Positions 1 through 8,019 of a stretch of 55,513 nt of DNA are shown here, in pieces (position 1 is the stretch's first letter; each line of letters opens with the position of its first letter). The stretch lies in the NCBI GenBank assembly GCA_027315045.1, contig DAHUZS010000032.1:1-55513 (forward strand), in the 5' to 3' direction. This DNA is from Acidimicrobiaceae bacterium (GTDB lineage Bacteria > Actinomycetota > Acidimicrobiia > Acidimicrobiales > RAAP-2). The notes below the pieces were generated by a model, which saw only the letters and a list, made by a program, of their open reading frames with translations, did not search any database and was not told where the DNA came from. The position numbers were made by a program, and so were the translations under genes.

Positions 1-116
1 CCACTCGGGAACAGAACCCCGGCGACGATCTCTTTCACGAGCCCGAAGCCCAGCCGAAATGCGTCACCGCCGAGGTTCCTCCCGAGACCACCGTAGGTGG
101 CCCACCACTCCTGGAA

Positions 117-654
117 GTGGCTTACCTCAGTGATACAAGCCTCTTTAGCGAGCAATTGGCTTTGGCGTTCCACGACGAGAGGGGGTTCGAGACTCGGATC
201 GCCCGTTACCACAACGTCTTTGGGACTCATTCAGCTTGGGTTGGTGTCGGGAGAAGGTTCCTTCCTCCATCTGTCGCAAGGTCGCCGTTGCTGAACTCAC
301 GGGCAACCACGAGAGTCGAGATCTGGGACGATGGACGCCAGACCCGTTCGTTCACCTGGGTGGATGATTGCCTCGAGGGGACACTTCGACTCATGGCCTC
401 AGGGGTGGCGGAGCCTCGGAACATCGGCTCCGCGGAACTCGTCTCCATCGATCAGCTCGTTGGCATCGTCGAAGAGATCGCCGATGTCCGGCCGGCCCGT
501 CGTTACGACTTGACGGGGCCGACAGGGTTGCGCGGTCGGAACAGCGACAACACCAAGCTGAAGGCAGACCTCGGCTGGGAGCCGACGACTTCGCTCCGAG
601 CTGCTGTACCCGTCGATCCGCGATCAAGTTGCCGAGAGCGGTGTCCTGTCCTGA
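117..654 (+). pseudogene. GDP-mannose 3,5-epimerase-like remnant, truncated and frameshifted
   Basis: Remnant of an NAD-dependent epimerase of the GDP-mannose 3,5-epimerase type (extended SDR family). From GTG 117 the frame follows only the C-terminal half of that family: ARYHNVFG, then WDDGRQTRSFTWVDDC, EPRNIGSAELVSI and GRNSDN, in the family order and spacing. The N-terminal Rossmann half with the NAD motif and the catalytic Tyr/Lys pair is not found upstream. The natural C-terminus (LLYPSIRDQVAESG, stop at 652-654) is in a different frame from the rest, so a one-base indel lies at about 594-600. Two independent lesions make it non-functional as an enzyme. No neighbour belongs to a sugar-nucleotide pathway, so it looks like a leftover of a lost gene or of a transferred cluster. 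Confidence 0.7.
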
Positions 655-1117
655 TGCCCGGTCCGACCGTTCTCGCGCCGGCGTCGGTGACGCGTCGCAG
701 GTACGTGGGGTTCCGAGGAGGCGGCATGCCGCAGGCTGTCGCCAGCGACTCCACAAGTCGCAATGCATGTAGTCAACAAGTCGCCACCACTTTGGCGACC
801 AAGTAGCTACCCCGGTGATCCACAAGTCGCAAGAATCGGCCTCTGGGCGGCCGCAAGTGGTTCCCAGGCGGTCACCGCTCGGGAACCGCTGCAGGTGACC
901 CGCCCCGCACGCTGCGCGGATTTCGCCTTCGGACGGGAGCTCGGTGAAGGCATCCGCAGGACGTACGAGCCGCCGGTTGACCGGGTGCTCGAAGCGCGCC
1001 AGCCCGGGGTTCCGGGCCACCAACGCGAGCGTGATCCGGGGCCCGCGTTCTGGCAACTACCGTGGTCCGACGGTCCCTGGCGGACAGCGCGCAGGAGGCT
1101 CGGGAAGGAGGGGGTAC
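655..1117. other. Spacer with no supportable gene
   Basis: About 460 bases between the epimerase remnant and the methyltransferase. Frames open on both strands, but none shows a recognisable domain and the composition is typical of random open frames in high-GC DNA. The stretch does hold an organised repeat (751-830, listed separately). It ends in the ribosome binding site of the next gene, GGGAAGGAGGGGG at about 1101-1113. Confidence 0.5.
751..830. repeat. Three copies of an 11-mer around a small hairpin
   Basis: The 11-mer C(C/A)ACAAGTCGC occurs at 751-761, 774-784 and 820-830; the outer two copies extend to 13 identical bases. Between the second and third copies, GTCGCCA (780-786) and TGGCGAC (793-799) form a perfect 7-bp inverted repeat with a 6-base loop. 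The unit has no gene of its own. It could be a protein-binding cluster, a relic of a mobile element end, or a small structured RNA. Confidence 0.45.
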
Positions 1118-1903
1118 ATGGCTCATCCGGACGACCCCCGGCTGTCGTTCAACGAAACTGCTGAGATCTACGACGAGGCGCGACCCTCGTATCCTGCCGG
1201 ACTGTTCGACGAGCTGTTCGAGATGCTGCCCATTGAGCCCCTGGTCGTCGAGGCGGGTCCCGGAACTGGCCAAGCCACGAAGGACCTCCTCGCGCGAGGA
1301 GCGTCGGTTCACGCCGTAGAGATCGGTCCGATGATGGCCGCCAAACTGCGATCGAACCTCCCCTCGGACCGGCTTCGAGTCAGCGTCGGTGACTTCGAGA
1401 CCATCGACATCGCACCCGGGGCTGACGCCGTCTTCTCAGCCACGGCCTACCACTGGATTTCCCGACGGGCGCAGACGGATCGGCCGGCCGCGATCCTGGC
1501 TCCCGGTGGAGTTGTCGCGATCGTCGATCTGATCCAGGTGGACTCGCCCGACGACCTGGGTTTCTTTGTCGCCGCCCAACCGATCTACGAGCGATTCGGA
1601 GAAGGACACACCGGACCCCCGGCCCCGACTCGCGACCGTGTCGATCCCGCGATCCGCGCCGTACTGAGAGACGATCAACGCTTCGGGTTCGTCGCTGTTC
1701 ACCGCTACGACTGGAACCAGACCTACAGCGCTTCCCAGTACCGAAACCTCATGCTCTCGTACTCTGGCACCCAGATGATGCACGAGTCCGCACGACTCGG
1801 TCTCCTCGACGACATGGAGTCCTTCATCAGAAACGAGTTCGGCGGCTACGTCACCAGGCCGCTCGTTGTCACGCTCACCACCGCTACGGTCGTTCGATCT
1901 TGA
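1118..1903 (+). CDS. Class I SAM-dependent methyltransferase
   Basis: A 261-residue protein with a class I methyltransferase fold (Methyltransf_11/25 type). The SAM-binding motif I is VVEAGPGTGQAT near residues 41-52, followed by the acidic second strand VHAVEIG and the motif FSATAYHWI, as in small-molecule methyltransferases of this group. ATG 1118 is chosen because GGGAAGGAGGGGG ends 4 bases before it and homology begins right after it; the frame stays open upstream but without similarity. The substrate cannot be read from the sequence. It stands alone between a non-coding stretch and the tRNA-Thr region, so context gives no pathway. Confidence 0.8.
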   Translation: MAHPDDPRLSFNETAEIYDEARPSYPAGLFDELFEMLPIEPLVVEAGPGTGQATKDLLARGASVHAVEIGPMMAAKLRSNLPSDRLRVSVGDFETIDIAPGADAVFSATAYHWISRRAQTDRPAAILAPGGVVAIVDLIQVDSPDDLGFFVAAQPIYERFGEGHTGPPAPTRDRVDPAIRAVLRDDQRFGFVAVHRYDWNQTYSASQYRNLMLSYSGTQMMHESARLGLLDDMESFIRNEFGGYVTRPLVVTLTTATVVRS

Positions 1904-2220
1904 TGGAACCAGGTCGGCTGCGGGTGGGCTCGGACAGAGCGACGGGCAACGCAGGTCTCGTGACACGCGCCCGATTCGACGTCTCGGCGCGGGCCCTTGG
2001 CGCACGTGTACCAGAACGCGCGCCGTACCGCGAGCGATCTCGCCGCCTAACGCCGGCTCGCGGTTGGGAAGGGGCCATTTTCGCAGGCGGCCGATCGCTG
2101 CGGTCAGAAGAGCGGTCCATGTCCGCCCCCCCGACCTCGGGCGCTAGACGTGTACGGGCGTGTACGGGCGCGGAGGGGTCGGCAGGCGGGGTGAGCCGAA
2201 GAGGTGGGTGGGTCAGCTGA
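1904..2220. other. Spacer with a tandem decamer, no gene seen
   Basis: No supportable coding region. The only structure I see is an exact tandem duplication of TGTACGGGCG (2151-2160 and 2161-2170). The right end borders the inverted repeat downstream of tRNA-Thr. Confidence 0.5.
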
Positions 2221-2251
2221 GACGAAACGCCGCATGAACTGGCGTTTCGTC
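2221..2251 (-). terminator. Stem-loop directly downstream of tRNA-Thr
   Basis: GACGAAACGCC (2221-2231) and GGCGTTTCGTC (2241-2251) are perfect complements with a 9-base loop. The stem begins 2 bases past the 3' end of the minus-strand tRNA. There is no T-run, as is common for actinobacterial terminators, so its role as the tRNA terminator or processing signal is inferred from position. Confidence 0.6.
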
Positions 2252-2253
2252 GG

Positions 2254-2326
2254 AGCCGGTGGTGGGACTCGAACCCACGACCTGACGATTACAAGTCGCC
2301 TGCGCTTCCAGCTGCGCCACACCGGC
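2254..2326 (-). tRNA. tRNA-Thr (anticodon TGU)
   Basis: Reads on the minus strand from 2326. The acceptor stem GCCGGTG pairs with CACCGGC, the anticodon stem GGCGA pairs with TCGTC, the anticodon loop is CTTGTAA (anticodon TGT), and the T arm carries GGTTCGAGTCC. It is 73 nt with discriminator U, and CCA is not encoded. It reads ACA codons. Confidence 0.95.
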
Positions 2327-2400
2327 GTTCTCCCAGGCTACGGCTGCCGCCAAGCGCGGGTGCGGTTGCGCCGGTCGCCGCCCGTTGGCAGTCTGACCTG

Positions 2401-2991
2401 GTGGACCGAGGAGATCCGACGACCTCGGGCGGCGGACCGGCAGGCCGCAACCTCAGGGCCGGCCGGGCGCTGGCCGTGATCGTGGTGGCGGTCGTGCTCG
2501 GGGTCCTGGTGCTTCGAACCGGCCCCGGCCACCCCGGTGGAGCCGCGTCGTCCTCAAGTTCCACCACGACGACGCTCCCTGCCGCGTCGACCACGACCTC
2601 GACCGTGCCCCGCAAGGACGTGAAGGTGCTGGTGGCCAACGCCTCGACCACCAACCAGGTCGCCGCGAACTACTCGACCGTCCTGCAGCAGGCGGGCTGG
2701 ACGGTGCTCGTCCCAGTCACGGCGAAGCCGCCGCCCCGGGCCACGAGCTCGGTGTACTACGCCCCGAAGAAGCGGGGGGAGGCCGAGGCGGTGGCGGCCG
2801 CGTTCGGGCTCCCGGCCAGCTCGGTCCTCCCGATCAGCTCGTCCACCCCGGTGTCCAAGACCGACGGCGCCGACGTCGTCTTGGTGATCGGCTCGGACCT
2901 GGCCGCCAAGACCCCGCCGAGCACGGTTCCTTCGACGTCGACGACGACCACGGCCCCGAGGACCACGACCACCAAGGCGGGCCGTTCGTGA
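2401..2991 (+). CDS. LytR C-terminal domain protein, membrane anchored
   Basis: A 196-residue protein with one N-terminal membrane helix (about residues 24-39, ALAVIVVAVVLGVLVL), a Ser/Thr/Pro-rich linker (residues 50-70), a LytR_C-type domain (about 72-165, starting VKVLVANAS and ending DVVLVIGSDL) and a second Thr-rich tail. This is the architecture of standalone LytR_C proteins, thought to sit outside the membrane and act in envelope or wall-polymer maintenance; the exact role is unknown. GTG 2401 is the most upstream start that keeps the short basic N-region before the helix. The start of the next gene lies 2 bases after the stop, so it is probably co-transcribed with otsB. Confidence 0.75.
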   Translation: MDRGDPTTSGGGPAGRNLRAGRALAVIVVAVVLGVLVLRTGPGHPGGAASSSSSTTTTLPAASTTTSTVPRKDVKVLVANASTTNQVAANYSTVLQQAGWTVLVPVTAKPPPRATSSVYYAPKKRGEAEAVAAAFGLPASSVLPISSSTPVSKTDGADVVLVIGSDLAAKTPPSTVPSTSTTTTAPRTTTTKAGRS

Positions 2992-2992
2992 G

Positions 2993-3772
2993 GTGAGTCT
3001 GCCGCCGATCCTCGAGCCGCTCAGCCGGCGCCCCGAGGCCGCGGCGGTGTTCCTCGACTTCGACGGCACCCTGGCCCCGATCGTCGAGCACCCCGACCTC
3101 GCCAGGCCTCTTCCCGGGGTGCCCGAGTTGCTCGTCGAGCTCGGAGCGCGTTTCGGGGTGGTCGCCGTGGTGTCGGGCCGGCCGGCCGGCTTCCTGGCCG
3201 AACACCTGGGGACGGTTGGGCGCAACGTGCGGCTGGTCGGCCTCTACGGGCTGGAGGAGGTGGGCCGCCCGGCGGGGCCAACCGTTGACGCGGCGGTGCT
3301 CGCCCGGTGGCGGCCGGTCATGGCCGGCCTGGCCGCCTCCGCCGAGCGGGAGGTGCCGAGCGGGGTTCTCGTCGAGCGCAAGGACGTCGGGTTCACCCTG
3401 CACTTCCGGGCCGCGCCCGAGCACGAGGGGTGGGTCCGCCGGTTCGTCGCCCGCGCCGGCCAGGACGGGATCCGGGTGCAGGAGGGTCGGATGGCGCTCG
3501 AGCTCCGCCCCGGGGTGGCCACCGACAAAGGGACGGTCGTGCGCACGCTCGGTGCCCGCTGCGCGGCCGCCTGCTGTTTCGGCGACGACCTCGGGGACCT
3601 CGCCGCCTTCGCCGCTCTCGGGGAGCTCGCCGCCGGCGGGGCCGCCGTGGCCCGGGTGGCGGTGCGTGACGCCGAGAGCCCGCCCGCCGTCACCGAGGCC
3701 GCTGATCTGGTGGTGGAGGGCCCGGCTGGCGCGCTGGAGCTGTTGGGTCAGCTGGTGGCGGCGACCGGGTGA
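2993..3772 (+). CDS. otsB: Trehalose-6-phosphate phosphatase
   Basis: Cytoplasmic HAD-superfamily phosphatase that removes phosphate from trehalose 6-phosphate to give trehalose. The catalytic motif I is FLDFDGTLAPI at about residues 20-30, with the two aspartates. SGRP (motif II region) follows near 62, and the C-terminal Mg-binding motif is CFGDDLGD near 196-203. At 259 residues it has the usual OtsB length. GTG 2993 lies 1 base after the previous stop, suggesting translational coupling. It converges on otsA, whose 3' end is 10 bp away, so the two steps of the OtsAB pathway sit tail to tail instead of in one operon. Confidence 0.92.
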   Translation: MSLPPILEPLSRRPEAAAVFLDFDGTLAPIVEHPDLARPLPGVPELLVELGARFGVVAVVSGRPAGFLAEHLGTVGRNVRLVGLYGLEEVGRPAGPTVDAAVLARWRPVMAGLAASAEREVPSGVLVERKDVGFTLHFRAAPEHEGWVRRFVARAGQDGIRVQEGRMALELRPGVATDKGTVVRTLGARCAAACCFGDDLGDLAAFAALGELAAGGAAVARVAVRDAESPPAVTEAADLVVEGPAGALELLGQLVAATG

Positions 3773-3787
3773 CCGGTGGTGGTCACC
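3768..3787. terminator. Stem-loop between convergent otsB and otsA
   Basis: GGTGACC (3768-3774) and GGTCACC (3781-3787) pair perfectly around a 6-base loop, covering both stop-codon regions. It lacks a T-run; a bidirectional terminator is inferred from its position between convergent genes. Confidence 0.45.
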
Positions 3788-5168
3788 TCGCCGCGCGACG
3801 CTGGTCCTCGAGCCAGTCGGCGGCGGTTCGCCGGCCGATCGTCGCGAGCAGCCGGCGGGCCCGCTCGGCCCGCTCCCCGGGGGCCATCGACAGCGCAACC
3901 TCCAGCGCGTCGGCGGTGGCGGTGACGTCGAAGGGGTTGATCCCGAGCGCAGCGGTCCCGAGCTCCTCCCAGGCGCCGGCCCGCCGGGAGAGGACCAGCA
4001 CCCCGTCGCGGCGGTTGAGGATCGGGCCCTCCTTGGCCACCATGTTCATGCCGTCGCGCACCGGGTTCACCAGGAGCACGTCGTAGGAGAGGAGCCCGGC
4101 GAGGGAGCGCTGGTAGTCGTCGGCCGAGTCGTAGAGGATGGGCGTCCACCCTGGCCGGCCGAACCGCTCGTTGATCCGCCCGACCGCGTGCTCGACCTCG
4201 GAGCGGTAGCCGAGGTAGTCGGCCAGCGTCTCGCGGGAGGGGTAGGCGAAGGCGGCGAGCACCACCTCCCCCCGCCAGCGGGGCCGGGTCTCGAGCAGCT
4301 CCTCGAAGGCCAGGAACCCGCGCACCAGGTTCTTGGACATCTCGATGCGGTCCACCCGCACGATGAGCCTGCGCCCCCCGACGGCCTCGGCCAGAGCCCG
4401 GGCGGCGGCGACGGTCGAGGGGTCCGAGGCGGCGTCACGCAGGGCCGGTGGGGAGGGCCCGAGGGGGGCGACGAAGGTGGCGGGGGCGGCGTCGGTGCCC
4501 GCCGCCTCGGCCAGCTGCGGATCGCGATAGGCGCGGCGGAAGGCGTCGGCCCACGGCTCGGTGTGGAACCCGCAGGCGCCGAACCCGGCCATGCCGGCCA
4601 GCAGCTCGCCGGCGGCGTCGCCCGGGAGGACCGAGAGCATGTCGGGCTCGGCGAAGGGGGTGTGGAGGAAGTGCACGGTCGAGAGGTCGGGCCGGGCCTG
4701 GGCCAGCATCGAGCCCAAGAGGCACAGGTGGTAGTCCTGGACGAGGACGGTCGAGCCCTCGGCGGCGGTCTCGGTTACCACGTTGGCGAAGGCCCGGTTG
4801 TAGCGGCGGTAGCCGGCCCAGGCCTCGTGCCAGTGCCAGTCGAACCGGGGCCGCCGGGTCAGGTCGAACAGGTGGTGGTGGCAGAGCCACAGCGTCCCGT
4901 TTGCCACCACGTCGTAGGCCATCTGGTAGTCGGACGGCTCGAGGTCCACCGCCAGGACACGGATGCCGTCGACGTCGAGAAGCCCGGCGTCGGCGGCCTG
5001 TCGCCCCGCCTCGCCGAGATTGGCCGCCACCCAGGTGGTGCCGGTCCCGGCCAACAGGGGCCGCAGGGTCCCGGCCAGCCCCCCGCCCGGACTCGAGGCG
5101 GTCGGTTCGCCGGCGGCCAGTCGGAAGGACACCGGCCCGCGGTTGGCAACCACCACGACGTCGGTCAT
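3783..5168 (-). CDS. otsA: Trehalose-6-phosphate synthase
   Basis: Retaining glycosyltransferase of family GT20 that joins UDP-glucose (or another NDP-glucose) to glucose 6-phosphate, the first step of trehalose synthesis. The 461-residue length is typical. Landmarks include VVVANRGPVSF at the N-terminus, a Gly-rich SSPGGGLAGTL loop for the donor, VQDYHLCLLG in the middle, HTPFAEPDML, and RVDRIEMSKNLVRGFLAFE, followed by LVNPVRDGMNMVAKE in the C-terminal nucleotide-sugar domain. ATG 5168 is preceded by TACCGT 9 bases upstream, a possible -10 box of a leaderless transcript. It converges with otsB. Confidence 0.95.
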   Translation of the reverse strand: MTDVVVVANRGPVSFRLAAGEPTASSPGGGLAGTLRPLLAGTGTTWVAANLGEAGRQAADAGLLDVDGIRVLAVDLEPSDYQMAYDVVANGTLWLCHHHLFDLTRRPRFDWHWHEAWAGYRRYNRAFANVVTETAAEGSTVLVQDYHLCLLGSMLAQARPDLSTVHFLHTPFAEPDMLSVLPGDAAGELLAGMAGFGACGFHTEPWADAFRRAYRDPQLAEAAGTDAAPATFVAPLGPSPPALRDAASDPSTVAAARALAEAVGGRRLIVRVDRIEMSKNLVRGFLAFEELLETRPRWRGEVVLAAFAYPSRETLADYLGYRSEVEHAVGRINERFGRPGWTPILYDSADDYQRSLAGLLSYDVLLVNPVRDGMNMVAKEGPILNRRDGVLVLSRRAGAWEELGTAALGINPFDVTATADALEVALSMAPGERAERARRLLATIGRRTAADWLEDQRRAAR

Positions 5169-5226
5169 CAGGCTACGACGGTACTGGGCGCCGGTCCTTC
5201 CGGCCTGCGGCCGAATACGGCCCTGC

Positions 5227-5810
5227 TCAGAGGGCGAGGAACCGGTCGATCGCCCCGATGGTGCCCTCCCGGACGTGGCGGTGCGCGACCAGGCCGAGGC
5301 GGCGGGCTGCCGCCACGTTGACCTCGGCGTCGTCGACGAAGATCGCCTCGTCGCCGCGCACCCCGGCCCGCTCGAGCGCGATGGCGTAGATCCCCTCGTC
5401 GGGCTTGGCCACCCCCACCTCGCAAGAAAGCACCACGGCGTCGAGGCCCCGGTCCCCCCCGGCGCGTTCGATGCGCCCCCGGGTGGCCGGCCAGGCGTTG
5501 GAGACCAGAACCACCCGGGCCCGGTCCCGGACCGAGGCCAGGTGGTCGACCAAGCCCTGGTCCCACACCTCTCGTCCGGCGAGATCCTCGACCAGCTCTT
5601 CCAGGGTCGCCTGGTCGATGCCGAGCCGTCGGGCGACCATTTGCCACCACTCGGGCTTGTCCACGCTGCCGATCAACGCCGCCTCCTCGTTGCCGAGGAA
5701 CAGGGCCGATAGCAAGGCCGACGGCTCGAGGCCGAGCCGCGACCCCCAGTCCGAGGCGGGCCACAGGTCGCAGACGAGAACCCCCCGAGATCGACGAGGA
5801 CCGTCCGCAC
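5227..5810 (-). pseudogene. HAD-family hydrolase (subfamily IA), frame broken at a C6 tract
   Basis: Read from GTG 5810 the protein begins VRTVLVDLGG and must then shift frame to continue VLVCDLWPASDWGS and on through SALFLGNEEAAL to the stop at 5227. The join is in a run of six C (5781-5786, G on the coding strand); seven would restore one 195-residue frame. The uninterrupted 3' part has HAD motifs II and III (VLVSNAW, VAKPDEGIY) and the acidic motif IV (AIFVDDAEVN), fitting a phosphoglycolate phosphatase/epoxide hydrolase-like subfamily IA enzyme. Motif I (D-x-D) would be damaged: it reads VDLGG, so even the repaired protein has Gly in place of the second Asp. Start 8 bases after the gpgS stop suggests an operon. 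A sequencing error is possible. Confidence 0.7.
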
Positions 5811-5818
5811 CGCTCGGT

Positions 5819-6595
5819 TCAGAGCAGCCCCGGGGCCCCGGCCCGGTCGAGGGCGGTCCGCAGCACGTCGTCGGCCTGCGGCCGCAGTTCGGCCAATGGG
5901 CGGTTCCGGTGGACCCGGACCCCGAGATCGACCTGAGCGATGGACTCGGCCCCGAAGTCCCGGGCCACGTCGATCAGGTGGCCGATCTCGACCCCGTAGC
6001 CGCCGGCAAAGCCGATCTTCTCGAACACCCAGCGGTGGGCGGCGGTCTCCCCGGCCAGGGGCTGGCGCACCTCGGTCAACTCGGGGAAGAAGAGCTCGAT
6101 GACCGGGCGGGCGACCAGCTCGGTCACCCGGCCCCCGCCGGTGGGCCGGCCCTCGTAGGGGCGCTCGTAGTACCCCTTCACCAGGACCGAGGTCCCGGCC
6201 AACAGCGGCCCGAGCAGACGGGGCAGGTACGCGTCGCTGGCGTTCTCCACGTCGGCGTCCAAGAACGCCACCACGTCGCCGGTCGAGGCCTCGAACCCGG
6301 CGGCCATGGCCGCGCCCTTGTCGCCCCCGGGCCGCCGGCCGATCACGGTGGCCCCGGCGGCGCCGGCGATGGCCGCGGTGGCGTCGGCCGACCCGTCGTC
6401 CACCACCACCAGCTCGTCCACCAGGCCCGAGCTGCCCGGCCCGTAGTGGGCCAGCACGGCCGCCTTGATCAGGGCGCCGATCGTGGCGGCCTCGTCCCGG
6501 GCGGGGACGCAGACGCTGACCCGTCGGGACCCTTTGGCCGCGAGCACCTGGGCGGGGTCGAAGCGGTCGCTCCCGTAGGTGCGGACAAGGGGCAC
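5819..6595 (-). CDS. gpgS: Glucosyl-3-phosphoglycerate synthase-like glycosyltransferase
   Basis: GT-A glycosyltransferase of the GpgS (GT81) type, which transfers glucose from an NDP-glucose to 3-phosphoglycerate, the first step toward glucosylglycerate and, in mycobacteria, methylglucose lipopolysaccharide. Seen: SVCVPARDEAATIG for the nucleotide, DELVVVDDGSADAT, the metal motif FLDADVEN, and VKGYYERPY followed by GGGRVTEL, both hallmarks of GpgS. At 258 residues from GTG 6595 it is shorter than mycobacterial GpgS (about 320). GTG 6595 begins VPLVRTYGS, where similarity starts; the frame is open further upstream into the riboswitch region. The downstream HAD gene is probably co-transcribed. 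Together with OtsAB this marks a compatible-solute/glycoside neighbourhood. Confidence 0.82.
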   Translation of the reverse strand: MPLVRTYGSDRFDPAQVLAAKGSRRVSVCVPARDEAATIGALIKAAVLAHYGPGSSGLVDELVVVDDGSADATAAIAGAAGATVIGRRPGGDKGAAMAAGFEASTGDVVAFLDADVENASDAYLPRLLGPLLAGTSVLVKGYYERPYEGRPTGGGRVTELVARPVIELFFPELTEVRQPLAGETAAHRWVFEKIGFAGGYGVEIGHLIDVARDFGAESIAQVDLGVRVHRNRPLAELRPQADDVLRTALDRAGAPGLL

Positions 6596-6677
6596 GGTGG
6601 CATCTTGGCACCTTCGAGCTGTGGCCCCGGCCGCCATGCGTTGACGTGGGCCCTTCCATCGACCACGATGGTGGCCA

Positions 6678-6764
6678 TCATCCAGAGCGGCTGAGGGACG
6701 GGCCCAGTGACGCCGCGGCAACCAGTGCTCCGCACCAGGTGCCAATGCCCGATCGATGAGGAGG
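6678..6764 (+). promoter_or_regulatory. SAM riboswitch (S-box clan, SAM-I/SAM-IV like)
   Basis: The core matches the S-box family in order: AGAGCGGC, GAGGGACGGGCCC, GACGCCGCGGCAACC and GGTGCCAATGCCC. P1 can form between TCATC (6678-6682) and GATGA (6755-6759). GATGA runs straight into the ribosome binding site GAGGAGG (6758-6764), so closing P1 on SAM binding would hide it. This predicts translational repression when SAM is abundant. Known S-box RNAs control methionine, cysteine and SAM genes. The choice between SAM-I and SAM-IV needs a covariance-model scan. Confidence 0.88.
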
Positions 6765-6768
6765 CTCC

Positions 6769-8019
6769 ATGAGTTTCGTCACCGGCCTGCGCTGCCGGGA
6801 ATGCGGACGCCGGTACCCGGCCGAGGCCCTGCACGTCTGCGACTTCTGCTTCGGCCCGCTCGAGGTCGACTACGACTACGAGGCGATGGCCGCCTCCCTG
6901 AGCAGGGAGAAGATCGCCGAGGGCCCCCGCACCATCTGGCGTTACCGGGACCTTTTGCCGGTCGACGACGCGACCCCGGTCGACCTCGGTGCCGGGTTCA
7001 CCCCCCTCGTGCGGGCGGACCGGCTCGCCGCCGAGCTGGGCCTCGGGGAGCTGTGGATCAAGGACGACACGGCCAACCCGACCGGCTCGTTCAAGGACCG
7101 GGTGGTTTCGGTGGCGCTGACCAAGGCCCGCCAGCTGGGGTTCAAGGTGGCCGCATGCGCCTCGACCGGCAACCTGGCCAACTCGGTGGCCGCCCACGCG
7201 GCCCGGGCCGGCCTGGCCTCGATCGTGCTCATCCCCGAGGACCTCGAGGAGGCCAAAGTCACCATGACCGCCGTCTACGGGGGCACGGTGGTGGCGGTGC
7301 AGGGCAGCTACGACGACGTCAACCGGCTGTGCGCCGAGCTGGCGAGCGAGCACCCGTCCTGGGCCTTCGTCAACGTGAACCTGCGCACCTACTACGCCGA
7401 GGGGTCCAAGACGCTGGCCTTCGAGGTGGCCGAGCAGCTCGGCTGGCGGGCCCCCGACCACGTGGTGGTGCCGATCGCCTCGGGCAGCCAGCTGACCAAG
7501 GTGGCCAAGGGGTTCGCCGAGCTGGCCACGGTCGGCCTAATCGAACCGGCCACCCCCCGGATCTCCGGGGCCCAGGCCGCCGGGTGCGCCCCGGTGGCCA
7601 CCGCCTTCGCCACCGGGGCCGACGCCATCGCACCGGTCAAGCCCCGGACCATCGCCAAGTCCCTGTCCATCGGGAACCCGGCCGACGGCTGGTACGCGCT
7701 GGAGACCATTAGGCGCTCGGGCGGCTCGTGCGCGGCGGTCACCGACGACGAGGTGCTCGAGGGAATCCGCCTGCTGGCCCGAACTGAGGGGATCTTCGCC
7801 GAGACGGCCGGCGGGGTGACCATCGCGACCCTGGCCAAGCTGGCCGCCGCCGGCCAGATCCGCTCGGACGAGCGGGTGGTGGCCCTGGTGACCGGCCACG
7901 GCCTGAAGACGGTCGAGGCCCTCTCGGGCACGGTCGGTCCCACCGCCAGCATCCCGCCCACCATCTCGGCCTTCGACGCCGCCGTGGGCGAGGGGCCCGA
8001 CACCGGGGGGCTGGCATGA
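6769..8019 (+). CDS. thrC: Threonine synthase-like PLP enzyme with N-terminal zinc ribbon
   Basis: A 416-residue fold-type II PLP enzyme of the threonine synthase group. Residues 1-35 carry a zinc-ribbon-like set of cysteines (CRECGRRYP, CDFCFGPLE). The PLP lysine is in NPTGSFKDR near residue 110, followed by ACASTGNLANS, which binds phosphate, and the Gly-rich VPIASGSQL. Family chemistry is conversion of O-phosphohomoserine to threonine. The SAM riboswitch in front and the CysO-like carrier behind (ATGA overlap at 8016-8019) do not fit threonine synthesis. I infer that it may instead use O-phosphohomoserine with a protein thiocarboxylate to make homocysteine. Start ATG 6769 has GAGGAGG 4 bases upstream. 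Confidence 0.85.
   Translation: MSFVTGLRCRECGRRYPAEALHVCDFCFGPLEVDYDYEAMAASLSREKIAEGPRTIWRYRDLLPVDDATPVDLGAGFTPLVRADRLAAELGLGELWIKDDTANPTGSFKDRVVSVALTKARQLGFKVAACASTGNLANSVAAHAARAGLASIVLIPEDLEEAKVTMTAVYGGTVVAVQGSYDDVNRLCAELASEHPSWAFVNVNLRTYYAEGSKTLAFEVAEQLGWRAPDHVVVPIASGSQLTKVAKGFAELATVGLIEPATPRISGAQAAGCAPVATAFATGADAIAPVKPRTIAKSLSIGNPADGWYALETIRRSGGSCAAVTDDEVLEGIRLLARTEGIFAETAGGVTIATLAKLAAAGQIRSDERVVALVTGHGLKTVEALSGTVGPTASIPPTISAFDAAVGEGPDTGGLA

Noticed and set aside
391-1056. 221-codon minus-strand frame in the epimerase/spacer region
   Set aside because: No domain, overlaps the epimerase remnant, and a repeat runs through it; the CDLW repetitions come from the 11-mer repeat.
3216-5321. 701-codon plus-strand frame across otsB and antisense to otsA
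   Set aside because: Low-complexity Arg/Gly/Pro translation created by high GC; otsB and otsA explain the DNA on both strands.
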